From assembly GCA_029718625.1 (NCBI GenBank), contig CM056378.1:59605027-59669026 (forward strand): a DNA stretch of 64,000 bases. Reading direction: 5' to 3'. Every line of letters begins with the position of its first letter. Within the stretch, counting starts at the first letter, position 1. The notes beneath the pieces are model-generated. The model did no database searches. It was given only the letters and a program-made list of their open reading frames with translations, and was not told where the DNA came from. The position numbers and the translations under genes were made by a program. Source of the DNA: Synaphobranchus kaupii. Its lineage: Eukaryota; Chordata; Actinopteri; Anguilliformes; Synaphobranchidae. Below are positions 23,201-34,172 of the stretch, in pieces.

Positions 23201-23952
23201 GTGTCCCTTCTATAGGCTACTATTGAGTAACGTTATGATAGTTGAGTAGGCCTAGCCTACACTGGATGAGAACGTTAAGCAGACGAAATGTTCTCTAAAT
23301 GTAGTGTGCTTAAAATCCACAAATAATATACTTCCGAGTTTTCGCTGATAATAGTAGCCTATGGAGGATATTTTTTTCACATACTGCATGTCACTAAACA
23401 GTATACAGTAGCCTAAGCAGTATACAGTAGGCCTATGCTATTACACAGGATGCAGACCATTCGGACACAGCAATGCACACAGTGAATGGAGTTTTTGCTT
23501 CCGGAACCTAAGCCTCACGTTTCCACTCTATGCAGCCTCGCAGTCTACATAATTGCAGCGGGTGCCGCCTGAAATGAAACAATGCTGTGCTACATTGTAG
23601 TTAGTTTATCTCGTCTATCGCCCCAATAATGTAACTAAATGGAGCAACATTGTTACCCCGCCCACTGATTGCCGTATACAACCCGATACAACAAAATATT
23701 GTTGGTGCTCCTTACATTTTGGTGGGTGCTCCTAAATTTTTGCTGGTGCTCCTAACTTTTTGAAGTTGGGAGCACCAGTGCTACCAAGTAAAAAAGTTAA
23801 TTTCGAGCCCTGTAAAGGTAGGCTAATTTTTGTTCTTGAAATATCTATTTTTTTCTCTCCAAAAAATATTGGAATCGGAACCGAGATTCGATAAGAACCG
23901 GATTCGATAAGCAGAATCGGAATCGATAAAATTGAAACGATACCCAACCCTA

Positions 23953-24787
23953 ATGGTAAGAGGCTAAAAAGAAACCCCAAGGATCACTGTTGGAGAATTA
24001 CAGAGGAAAGTAGCATCTTGGGGTCTTCAAGTCTCCAAAACTACCATTATACATCACCTCCACAGCAACAAATTATTTGGAAGGCATGCCAGAAAAAAAG
24101 CCTTTCCTGTCATTTCACCACAAACGTAAGAGCCTGGAGTTTGCTAAACGCTATTGGAACTTTGACTGGAACCGTGTTCTATGGTCAGATGAAACAAAAA
24201 TTGAGCTTTTCGGCAACCAACACTCAATGGGGTTTGGTGTAAAAAGAAGGATGGCTATACCAAAAATAACCTGATCCCCACTGTTAAGTATGGTTGAGGT
24301 TCCGTGATGTTGTGGGGCTGTTTTTCCTCCAAAGGCCCTGGGAACCTTGTTAGGGTACATGGCATCATGAACTCCATGAAATACCAGGAAATTTTAAATC
24401 TGAATCTGGCTGCCTCTGCCAGGAAACAAACTGGATTGTCGTTGGATCTTCCAGCAGGACAATGATCCAAAACATACATCCAAATCAACACAAAAATAGT
24501 TAACTGAACACAAAATCAAGCTTCTGCCTTGGCCATCTCAGTCCCCTGACCTAAACCCCATTGAAACCCTGTGGGCTGAGCTGAAGAGGAGAGTGCACAA
24601 GAGAGGACCTAGGACTCTGGAGGATCTGGATAAAAACTGTAAAGAGGAATGGTCTCAGATTCCTTGCTCGGTATTCTCCAATATTATTAGATGTTACGTG
24701 AGAAGACTCAGTGCTGTTTTACTGGCAAAGGGAGGTTGTATAAAGTATTAAATGCAGGGGTGCCAATAATTGTGGCACACGTGGTTT
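23953..24787 (+). pseudogene. Tc1-A transposase, C-terminal catalytic part
   Basis: Sequence resumes at the ATGGTAAG duplication. Pieces in different frames read SDETKIELFGN (first catalytic Asp), QQDNDPKHTSKS (second Asp) and [18 protein letters not shown] (Glu), followed by EEWSQIP. A tRNA-free Tc1 3' end (GGGGTGCCAATAATTGTGG) follows and is cut at about 24787. The catalytic triad is still spelled, but several frameshifts and an internal stop make it a pseudogene. It is older than the insertions it contains. Confidence 0.85.
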
Positions 24788-26448
24788 TGGTAAGCAATAA
24801 TGACGGAGGAGCCGGGCATTACACAGTTTTATACCATGGCTTGGATAAATACTCGATTCTGATTGGCTGGAGGGTGGGCATTTAATTAGTTTACACCATG
24901 GCTTGGCTAAATACACGATTCTGATTGGCTGGAGGGTGGGCATTTATTTCGTTACACCGCCCGGCAATGAAGTAGCGCTGGCAACATTTTAATCACCGTT
25001 CTAAATTAATACGCCGTCTACGTTATCTGCTGACAGCGCCATTAAAGTCGACACTTTTATGAATGGTATCCATAGCAACACCAACAGCTGATTAATAAAG
25101 CCGGCAAATAACGCTAAATCTGCCGATTTGAAAAGTTTGTCTTCGCCAAATATCTTAGTTACAACAACTTTAATCTAGCAAAGAAGTTTTGTGGTTAGAG
25201 GTGCAGTATTTATTCAGTTTTGAAATATGAACGTAACATATAGTAGGGCTTTACCGAATGTAATGTAACGCTGACGTGAGCAACGCTGGTTGCGAATGCG
25301 AACAAGTTACTTCACAAAGCACGTTAATCTGTATATTAAAAAAACATTTTATCCAGCGAAATGTCTTAGATATGACAAGTTACATCTAACAGTAACAAAC
25401 TCTCTATCTACAGTAGGCTATTTTTTTCAGATGTTCCCATCTCATGATGCAGATCGTGAAATGCAATTTCCTTAGCCTGGGCTGTTTAAAATAGGCTGCG
25501 TGACCAATAGTGATGGGCAAAACAGTTCACTTCAGTGACTCGAATCACTAGAATCAGTTCATTAAAAAGATTTGTTCAAAATATTCGTTCACCGAATCGT
25601 TCAGTGCTTGGGCGGAGCTCCGAATGCGTACTGCGTAGTCCGACTCACTCAGTGAACTGAAACGGCCGAACGGTTCATGCGGAAGTGCTGTCGTTTTGAC
25701 AAACGCGCCAAACTCCGTTTACAAATCTTGATATTTTAAAAGTTTCCTCGTTGAATATCAATATTGGAGGTGAACGCTGGTTTTCAATGACTTTTAAGTC
25801 TTAACTTGCTGGGCCTGATTCTGGCAGTTTGAGCCGCTGATTATCACTCAGGATCACGTCACGTTAACTCACTGTGTCTAGTAGCCTTCAGTGAACGAAT
25901 CACGACACGTTCGCTCGCAGATAACTATGGTATAAGCGCAATAATGACGCGTCGGGCATTTAGTAAGCAATAATCACCTCGGAGCTGGGCATTACAGTTT
26001 AAATGCCCGACGCGGAGGTAGTAAATTGCGGACCTTGATTCTCCCTGTCGGTTCCGTGTAAACGAAGACGATTGAGGAAAAAAATGGTAACGTTAGTTGC
26101 CATTTCAGCCTACCAGGAGTTATATGATTTCAATAATCGTGAATACCATGATAAAAATAAGCGATCCAAGGCACTCCGCTTATTCGCGGCTTTTTAAAGA
26201 CAAATAACGAAGCAAACTTTCGGGTAAATTTAGTTCGCTAACACCGTTAACAACGTCAGCTAAGTGATTGACAGGAACGGAGTTCGGTTGCCTAGCAACA
26301 GCAAAAAAGACGCCTCCAACTGCTTTTTCAGAGTAGGCTTTCGTAAAATCAAGACAGGTAGTGCTCCTCGCGTTTTCAAACCTACAAAGCGCGTCCGGTG
26401 TGATCGCGGCCTAATGCCCGGCTCCGAGGTGATTATTGCGCTTATACC
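24788..26448. repeat. Palindromic repeat complex with GCCGGGCATTA arms
   Basis: The left arm (24788-24820) and right arm (26412-26448) are inverted copies of a CAATAAT...GAGCCGGGCATTA unit. Two more copies lie at about 25929-26010. A direct duplication of about 59 bp (CCATGGCTTGG start) covers 24832-24950. No transposase is seen. Confidence 0.6.
25507..25915 (+). mobile_element. hAT-like end fragment (TAGTGATGGGC)
   Basis: It begins TAGTGATGGGCAAAAC and contains repeated GAATC/GATTC and TTCACT/AGTGAA motifs typical of hAT subterminal regions. No matching right end or target duplication is visible, so it is probably truncated. Confidence 0.4.
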
Positions 26449-27636
26449 ATGGTTACCAACAATTATTATATACACATATATATTACATTTATATTTATTG
26501 ATTTTTATCGACTATAATCAGCTGAAATTGAAATATCCTTCCGAGGCCATTTTGGCATGTAGGCCTAGTTTGCCGTTGTCATGCAAAACTGCTCGTTGAT
26601 AGTTCTATTTGAACAGAAAACATCTCGTTGCTAATTCTATTTTTCGTTACTAGTTCTATTTTGTCCGTAGTTATGCAAAAACCTCTCGTATAAAAAAACA
26701 AAACCTCTCGAATATTCATACTTCGACCAAAAAAAACAGTATGGAGCACATTTGAAAAGCTCCTGGATGATGTGAAAAGCTCAAAAACAGGAAAACTATG
26801 CGTGTGGGCCTTTAATGTAGCTACTTTACGGCTCTTGATTTGCTTTAGAAGTTTCTCGCTCCTGAATCCAACAATGAAGGGGAACTATCGTCACGCGTCA
26901 CAAGCATTGGTGTAAGTATGGTGAAACCGGAGCAAGCACCCAGAAACGCCACTATTGAAACTCCGAATTTTGTTGGCTAAGTTAGGTAGCTTATGTTGAC
27001 TTTGTCTGCCTATACCATCGGCTAGCTAGTTAATAACGTTAGCTATCCAGTAGACAATTCCACTTTGGATTTAGAGGATAGCTCTGTTTATTAAGAAAAT
27101 AGTTTAAATGCTAACATCACATACTATAGTAGCATGCTTCACACTTTATGCATATGCTAGCAGTTTAGCGAGTTGCCCATCAGTTGCAAGTTATGTTGGA
27201 TTCACATGCACGCCTCAAATAATATTTGTTACGGAATTCGAATTTTTGCAATCGCCTATCCTTTCTATATCATTCAACTGTGGCTAAGCCAAAAATGTTG
27301 TTCTTAAACTATAAATGTTTACAATTCACTTACCATTTCTGCCCTGTGCTTTGGCCAGAGATTTTCTTTGGCTTTTAGTTTTTATCCCACACGTGCGAAC
27401 CTAGCTCTGAAGCTCCGGTGTCAGGAAGGAAGTGACGTAAGCAGGAAGAGCGTTTCTTTGGCAGGGTAGAGAAGGGGGCGTGTTCGGCTAGAGCCGATTT
27501 ACGTCATATCTGCGTCGGTCTGCGTCGGACTCATAGAACAATTAATATATAGTTCTATGGTCGGACTGCATCGGAAACTGTCCGAGATCGGTGCTGCGTG
27601 AAATAAGGCGGAAATGACAACAGGAGGTTAAGCAAG
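26449..27636. other. No gene seen
   Basis: AT-rich sequence without a supported domain or element end. A short CATAGAAC/GTTCTATG inverted pair lies near 27531-27556. Confidence 0.5.
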
Positions 27637-27736
27637 GCGCTGTCACAACAAATTTCATCACAAATTTCATCCCCCCTATTCCCTTCCGGGGTTACGCTTC
27701 CGGCTACGTACGTTAGCGTCCACTTGGCGATCGCCC

Positions 27737-27853
27737 TGGCTGCGTGGTTGCCAAGCATTCTCTGTTGGTTGCTAACGACGCGATGTGAGATCACCCAGCC
27801 TGCGCGGTTGCCAAGCATTCTCTGCTGGTTGCTAACGACGCGATCTAAGAGGC
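27737..27853 (+). repeat. 58-bp direct duplication in the Ginger subterminal region
   Basis: A unit containing GCGTGGTTGCCAAGCATTCT is repeated once, with a period of about 58 bp. It lies just inside the left inverted end and could be a transposase-binding or promoter region. Confidence 0.8.
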
Positions 27854-27929
27854 GCTCGCGAATTATGCTTCGGGAGCTTCAGGAGACCAGAAAACCTGCG
27901 CTGCTTAAGCCTATTTTTTATAACGTTAT

Positions 27930-28225
27930 ACTTATTCTGATTAGTGGATAGTGTTGTATTGTGTTTTTTTTTCCTTCAGTTTTTTCTTTATAAATCTATT
28001 GTTTTTATTGTTATAATTACCTTGTTAAAGCGCTTGTTAGATAGATTAAATAGATAGATAGATTAAGCCTATTATTTTGATTAACATTACTTATTCTGAT
28101 TAGTGGATAGTGTTGTAATTATTGTGTTTTTTTCAGTTTTTTCTTTATAAATCTATTGTTTTTATTGTTATAATTAGCTTGTTGTTATAGCGCTTGCTAG
28201 ATAGATAGATAGACAGATAGATAAT
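27930..28225 (+). repeat. Two direct repeats of about 125 bp ending in (GATA)n
   Basis: The stretch starting ATTCTGATTAGTGGATAGTG occurs at about 27934 and 28091, and each copy runs into a GATA tetranucleotide tract. Confidence 0.85.
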
Positions 28226-28328
28226 TAGATTAATTAGACTTCACTGATTGATTTCATTCACTGAAATTTTTGACTTGCTGACTGAAAATGGTGGTGTCAC
28301 TAAATGCCATTTTTCTCTATCTTTCCCA

Positions 28329-29530
28329 GGGGACATATGAGAAAGATGTTTGCAAGAAACTCAGGCGGAGTATACGGTTGGCCTCAGAAAAATTCTTTCT
28401 TCGAGGTAAGTTAACTCCTTCACACATCTCAACATTGACACTAGTCTCGCCACAATTTAAGAAAAATGTGTTGTGTGCCTTGCTGTTTAGGCGATTCCCT
28501 TTACTACGGAGACAGGAGGGTCATTCTGACCGAGGAGGAGAAAGTGGCTGTGCTCACTGAGGTTCATGCAGGCCATTTTGGACCAAGGAGGATGCAGGAG
28601 AAGATCGCACCAAGATTTTATTGGCGTGGCATCACGCAGGACACCCTGGATTGGGTAAGGGAACAATTGTGAAATACAGAGAGCATTGTAGGTGTTAGGC
28701 AGGGTTGGACTAAGTAATTATGCTTCCCCTAATCAAAGCCCAACTTTGAGCCGCCCCCCTTCACCGTTTTTTTTACTGTATAACCATTCCAAACACGCAA
28801 AATCTCATTTAAATATGGCTGTTTGCGGCAAATACTTTGGCTGTTCATGTAAAATAACACCCCTTATTTGGGATCTTAGTAAATCGACCCCTGGGTGTTA
28901 TATTATACATTAGCATAGCAAACTTATATCATAAAAAATAAAATATGTAAAATACTTGAGTATTTTTTATACATACGCAAGTGCGGAACATTTGTTCTCA
29001 TTTTTTCTTTGTACTTTTCCTTACTGTCCCTTTATTGCCATGTTTTAAGGTGCGCACGTGTCCTGACTGCCAGTGCTTTGAGAAGTTGAAGACAGAGGCA
29101 CCAGAGCTGAAGCCCATCAAGCCGGTTTCACCATGGCATATGGTTGGTGAGTGAAGTCATTGGTGAATGTCACACACGTGCGCGCACACACACACACACA
29201 GACTTTTCCTGAAGCGAAAACATGACTCCATACTCTAGGTGTGGACCTCTTCGGGCCAATGTTAAAGTCCACCAAGGGGAACAGGTACTGCTTTACCCTG
29301 ACAGACTACTTCACCAAGTGGGTGGAAGCCAGGACCTTCGCGAAGAAGACGGCAGCCAATGTGAAGGAGGTGCGATATACATTTTGCCATATCACTTTGC
29401 CATTATCATCAGTTAGAAAAAATCACCTATGTATTCTAATTTTTGCAACACACAGGCCTTGAGGGACATCTTCACACATGGTTTGCCTGAGATTATCCTC
29501 ACCGACCAGGGCAGTGAGTTCAAGAAGGAG
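28329..29530 (+). CDS. Ginger1-type integrase/transposase, N-terminal exons
   Basis: Five exons are supported by splice signals and phase: 28329-28405, 28491-28654, 29050-29146, 29239-29369 and 29456-29530. They join without a stop. The first reads GTYEKDVCKKLRRSIR, the N-terminal region before LYYGDRRVI. The second and third give an HHCC zinc-binding domain (VHAGHFG, then TCPDCQ), though the two His are only two residues apart, closer than usual. The fourth has GVDLFGP with the first catalytic Asp, and the fifth LTDQGSEF with the second. This enzyme class cuts and inserts DNA. The third catalytic Glu (HPQ-x-G-x-x-E region) is not found: the next readable exon begins with unrelated residues, and the intron between contains a gypsy LTR fragment. 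The start exon is not identified. It continues into the protease exons at 29859-31571. Confidence 0.85.
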
Positions 29531-29535
29531 GTAAC

Positions 29536-29800
29536 CTGTAACATTCCACTCCCATCCTATTGTTTCTCCATGTTTTCCCTCTCCCCCTGTTTCGTGTTTG
29601 TCTCTCCATTGTCCGTGTTTTCCCCGTTGCTGCAGGTTGGGCATGTTTTCCCGTTTGTATCACTGTTTCACTGCTCCTTTCTCAGCCTATCCCATTCCCC
29701 CGTTTTGCATGCATTCCACACTCTCCGCTCTGTTCAATCACTCTCGCATACATTCGCACGCGGTTCCTAATTGATTCCAATTAATGTTTCATTTTCTTGA
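29536..29800 (+). mobile_element. Gypsy LTR fragment inside the Ginger gene
   Basis: It starts TGTAACATTCCACTCCC and matches, base for base over most of its length, the 5' part of the minus-strand LTR ending at 52021. Shared stretches include CATGCATTCCACACTCT and CATACATTCGCACGCGG. It lies between the fifth integrase exon and the next exon, where the third catalytic residue should be encoded. Only the first 265 bp of the LTR are present. Confidence 0.8.
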
Positions 29801-29858
29801 AATAAATGGGTCGTCTATGTGCACATATGCTTTCTAACTATTTGTATGATTCACACAG

Positions 29859-31571
29859 GATCAGGTTCAGAGTCTGGCAGACCATACCTACGTCGGCCCC
29901 ACTCAAACCTGGGAAAAGGAGTTGCACCCTCACCAAGTACAACTGGTAAATTGGTTTCAATCAGATTTTAATTATATGTTAAGATATTTGAGTCATCAAG
30001 TGATAAACAAGTGATTTATGTATTGATTTTTCAAGTGGTCCTAGACAGACAACAATGGAGTCATACAAAATGTTATTATCTTAAGCTTGAGTATGTCCTG
30101 GATCCTGAGAGTCCTGCACTGGAGCTGATTGTCAAAGAAGGAGACGTGTGTTTGACGCGAGAGGAATTCTGGTCCCTTGGGTTGTCCAGAGACATGGACT
30201 CCACTGTGAGTATAGTAACATGTTTGTTTAGCACGATTTCTCATTCTGAATGTGTGGAGGTGCTCGACCAAGAATATTTTGCCTAAAGCACATCAGAAAA
30301 CTATTCAGAAATTTAAGTATCTGTATGTTTTGTGTAATTATTTGCAGATTGGGAACACGTGCTTGAGGGTTGTTCGGGAAGCTGCTCAGAGACATGTAAG
30401 ATTTGTTTCTCAACGTAGCATAGCAGAGACAGTTTGCATTTTTGAATCATTTTGAGTTCAAATAGTTGATTTTGCAAACCTTACTTTTTATAATGCCTTT
30501 GGATTCAACACCCTTACAGAGCAAAGATGTCTTCATTGCTGACATGTACGCCGTGCCGACATGGACTGTCAGGCCTTCCAGTGAGTATCCTTAATGTTCT
30601 ATATTAATAATTGCAATAATCTGAAATCTCATCGTATAATATTCATGAATCATGACTACAGAAGGATCCACACCTAAAGGATGCTCTAGTCTTCCCAGCT
30701 TGGACAAACTGCAATGGACCAGAGCACTACCTTCTATGTGTAAGTAATGAGCAGAAAAATACATTTGAATCCACTTGAGTTATCTACAAAATCTTGGTTA
30801 ATTATCATATTGTTTATGTTTCTTTCTGCATTACCCATTATAGGTGTTGAAGCCAGCCAAGAGAGAGATTCACTTGCTGGATTCTCAGTTTGCCCTTTGG
30901 CCTTCAGGTTTTGGAGATGAGGAGTACAGAGGCATCTTTAGGTCCCTAAATAATAAATTATTCGGGCCACGTTCCTGTTCTGGCCACGTTCCTATAACGG
31001 CCACATTTCTGTTCTGGCCATGTTCCTATAACGGCCACATTTCTGTTCTGGCCACGTTCCGATGACCTACAGTATATCTTTTGAGATTTCCTATTGATCT
31101 CTTTCATATAATTTGGCTACGTTCCCATTGCCTGTTCAATTGATTAGTTACTGATCGCGTTCAGAAGTTTTAGTGCTTAGTAGTCACGGTGCGATGTATT
31201 TTTGACAGGATTGATTTATTTTTTATTGCAGGAACATTGCAGAGCGTATTGTTCCCGGAAGCTGGAGTGAGATGACCGGAAGGGACATGCAGGTAATGAT
31301 ATGTCCCCCCCCCGTAATAGCAGTGTCTTGTAGTAACATCTAAGAATATAAGAGTTTTTATCACGCAAATATCTGTTATCAGGATATCCCACGACAGACA
31401 TCTGGGAATGACTGTGGCATTTTCGTGCTTATGGTAAGTTGAATTTTTAGGTAAATACTGTACATGTATCCAGACAAAATTGAAAGAATTAATCTGAAAA
31501 ATGCAAGTTATTTTTTTTTCTTTCAGTACACCCTCTGCATATGTACCGATGCTCCATTCCACTTCACTATG
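29859..31571 (+). CDS. Ulp1/SENP-type cysteine protease, C-terminal exons of the Ginger gene
   Basis: Exons by splice signals: 29859-29945, about 30036-30205, 30348-30395, 30520-30580, 30662-30739, 30844-30941, 31232-31292, 31383-31433 and 31527-31571. C48 family proteases remove SUMO-like modifiers. The catalytic residues are visible: His in GPEHYLLC, Asp in IHLLDS, Gln in PRQTSG and Cys in GNDCGIF. Upstream are DVFIADMYAVPTW and FPAWTN, typical of the fold's N-terminal part. Most junctions keep phase, but 30580 to 30662 is out of phase by one base relative to the conserved frame, and the start of the second exon is unclear. This indicates decay or a mis-set boundary. The final exon after TDAPFHFTM is not found. 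Ginger1 proteins are known to carry OTU or Ulp1 domains after the integrase, and this fits the Ulp1 type. Confidence 0.85.
30964..31062 (+). repeat. Minisatellite in a Ginger intron
   Basis: A unit of about 36 bp with GGCCAC(A/G)TT and TTCTGTTCTGGCCA(C/T)GTTCC is repeated about 2.5 times. Confidence 0.85.
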
Positions 31572-32473
31572 GTCAGTATTTCAACAACTGCAAAAATGAC
31601 ATACAGTACATACGTATACTTCATATCGCAGAATGTAGCTAAAATATCATCCAACGTAAATGTATGGGCTAATTAAATAATTAAGGGCAGAAGTTAATCT
31701 GAAATCCAGAAACAGATACGGCCCTCCAGGACTGGTGTTGCCCACCCCTGGGCTAAACAATTCTTTCAGGGATAACATAATTAGGCAGAAAATGTTTTAT
31801 GAGTTATTGCACTAAATAATAGCCATACCTATCTAGGCCCATCAGAATTGCAAACACTTGACAGGAGGAAGATTCTTGGGGCCACATGACCGCTGGGTTA
31901 AACAAAAACAAAAAAAAACCCTCTCTTGGCCTGTACCTTGACGTGGTGAGAGGGCTTGTCACTAAAACAGGCTGACATTTCTGACTTAATGATTACTCAA
32001 ATGCCACTTCTTTTTTCTATCTCTGTCCATTCATAAGGAGCACTATGTGATGACCATATTTCATATATCATTACACAGAATTTTCAAATAAACATTATTA
32101 AAACTGAGCATGATGTGTTTTTCTTCATTGTTGTGTTCTTTATTAGGGGAAAGATGAGATGATCAATGATCACACTACCTTTACATCTGATATCACTAGA
32201 CTACATATTGGCTATGCTGTTTGTATTGTGGACATATAATTAATCATAATTATGGCTGGGTGTGATTTCACCTGTTTTTTGTGGTTTCTGTGATTTTTTC
32301 ATTTTTGGATGCTGGTAATTGTCAACATTAACATAGCCTACAATCAACTGTTGCAATCAGATGCCTGACGGCCCCTGTCAACATTGCTGCTGTGAGCACT
32401 CCATCTCATGTCAGATCAAGACCGAGCAAAATAATTAAGTACAGGGGGGTATACTATGAAGCAGAATTAATTA

Positions 32474-32749
32474 GGGTGTGTCAAAATGCTCGGAAAATGC
32501 ACCCTCCTCTGCTCCGTGCCCCTGAAATGGATCTTTGTGTTTTCATCTAATGTTGATGATTACATCTTAATTACGTATTAATGGTAACATATTAATTAAT
32601 GTCTCGACAAAACCGCAATGTCAGGTACATTACTGTAGCCTACATGCAAATAATTGCACTTGAAACGTATAGGCTACTTTGCATACTTCTTTGTAGGAGA
32701 CGGAGTGGAGGAAAGGAGGTGAGAAGTGAAGAATATTGGGACGCACCCC
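32474..32749. mobile_element. MITE of the 2876-3169 family, copy 2
   Basis: The left end is GGGTGTGTCAAAATGCTC and the right end GAATATTGGGACGCACCCC, inverted with mismatches. Subterminal CTCCTCTGCTCCGTG-like and GGAGTGGAGGAAAGG parts agree with the copy at 2876-3169, in the other orientation. Confidence 0.65.
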
Positions 32750-32757
32750 AGCTAACT

Positions 32758-32960
32758 AGGGCTACGTCCCAATATTATTCACTCCCCACCTCCTTTCCTC
32801 CACTCCCCCACTAACACTCCTCTCCTACCCGGAAGTATGCAAAAATGCCTAAACGTTTACAATGTACAGTTTACAAACAGTATACAATGTACTTGACATT
32901 GCGGTTTGCGTCGAGACATTAATCAATTTGTAACTATTTGTAAGTGATATGTAGCCCTAT
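32758..32960. mobile_element. MITE of the 2876-3169 family, truncated copy 3
   Basis: It starts GGGCTACGTCCCAATATTATTC and follows the 2876-3169 copy through the ATGTACTTGACATTGCGGTT-like part before fading. It lies nine bases from copy 2, head to head. Confidence 0.65.
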
Positions 32961-33528
32961 GTTGTGCACCCCTGCATTGGCAGTCAAGCTAGCACTAACA
33001 AAAAAGATAACATTTAAAACTTTTTTCTTTTTTTTTTACCAAGAAAAGCCATGTGTCTATATGCTGTTTTCCTGAACAGGTCTCTCCTTTGATACGATGC
33101 ACTGTAGGTACGTTAATTAGCTAGCGTCGAGTTGAAAGCGAAAGACATAGCTAGCTAACGTGGACTAGCAATATATATATATATATGAGAGAGAGCCTAG
33201 CTAACCATCTATGTTGCTAGCTAGCCAACGTTATATCAGAGATTGTATAGCTAGTAAATTCGCTAGCTACACATAGTGCTACACAGGCTGAGTGTAGGCT
33301 AGGCTACCTATATTTATTCACAACAGTCTGTCAATCTATCTTTTCTTTCTTTCTTGCTAGCTAGCTAACTAACTATCACTGTAGACTAAGTTAGATAGGC
33401 CATATTTATTCACAACAATCAGTCAATCTACGCTTCTTATTAGCTAGCTAGCTAACGATTTATCGATTGTAGCCGGAAGCGTAACCCCGGAAGGAAATAG
33501 GGGGGGATGAAATTTGTTGTGACAGCGC

Positions 33529-34172
33529 CTGCAGCGGTGCAGCAGCTCTCGGGCGCCTTCATCAACATCGCCGCGCCTTCAAACAAACCCCTCCAAGTAA
33601 GAGTGCGAGGAGAGAGAGGTGTTTCGTCATGACACACGCGAATCATTTCACAATATCGCCACCGGCGTATTGATTCTAATCTAAAAAAAAAAATCTTAAT
33701 GAAATTTACCCCTCCCTAAGTGTTCAAACACAGGGATATGGGTTATTTATTAAATCCTACAATGTAATAGCAGTATTTTCCTCTTTCCCTTCTCTGTTCT
33801 CTTTTCTATTTTCACAATGAATATTTATTCAGTTTTGTCTTATTATTGCTTTATTTTAAAATATATTTTTATATAATACAATCCTTTATTGTTTTTCCAT
33901 TAATGTGATTTTGTTTTGTAAAGTGAGCTTCTAGCATAAGCCCTGTAGGGTTTCCAACCTCTCTGGCATATTTCTGTAAATGACTTTGACTTGCATTTGT
34001 TCTTTATTCATGCAAATACATAAATATGTGTTTTGAGAGTGTGGGATTGACTAACATAAGGTCGCTACTCTGGTTATTATATACTGTACCGTACATGTAC
34101 TTTATTGAAGTATGAATGCGAAAAGTACAATATTGGTAATGCTACATAAACAAATTAAGTTGCCACTTCTCA
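33529..34172. other. No gene seen
   Basis: AT-rich sequence past the right end of the Ginger element, with nothing I can support. Confidence 0.5.

Larger units (their letters stand above)
21303..23812 (+). mobile_element. hAT-like element with CAGGGCTCGAAATT ends (hAT-4)
   Basis: The ends CAGGGCTCGAAATT and AATTTCGAGCCCTG are inverted complements, and both subterminal regions repeat GGGAGCA/TGCTCC. TAAAG occurs at both junctions (21298-21302 and 23813-23817); an 8-bp duplication is not seen. It carries a short N-terminal exon at 21691 and an inserted repeat around 22870-23200. It is nested in hAT-2. Confidence 0.75.
18470..23952 (+). mobile_element. hAT element (hAT-2), holds two further hAT-like elements
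   Basis: The ends read TAG+GTTTGGGTATC (split by hAT-3) and GATACCCAACCCTA. They are flanked by an exact 8-bp duplication ATGGTAAG (18462-18469 and 23953-23960). Sequences near both ends share GAACC/GATTCGATAAG repeats. A BED-finger exon lies at 19971-20237. The remaining transposase is missing or unreadable. It interrupts Tc1-A. Confidence 0.88.
27641..33524 (+). mobile_element. Ginger1-like DNA transposon with integrase-Ulp1 gene
   Basis: Inverted ends of about 60 bp start TGTCACAACAAATTTCATC. The left copy (27641-27711) has an extra 12-bp internal duplication relative to the right copy (about 33466-33524). Both ends begin TG and end CA, like gypsy LTR termini, and are flanked by GCGC (27637-27640 and 33525-33528). 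GCGC is itself palindromic, so it is either the 4-bp duplication or an end extension. Inside, an intron-rich plus-strand gene encodes a gypsy-type integrase followed by a Ulp1 protease. This is the domain order described for Ginger1 (Gypsy INteGrasE Related) transposons, which have 40-270 bp TIRs and 4-bp CCGG/CCGT duplications. Three MITE copies or parts, a minisatellite and an LTR fragment have accumulated inside. Confidence 0.85.

Noticed and set aside
29423..29784. Frames across the LTR fragment in the Ginger gene
   Set aside because: They cross a splice donor and an inserted LTR; not a separate gene.
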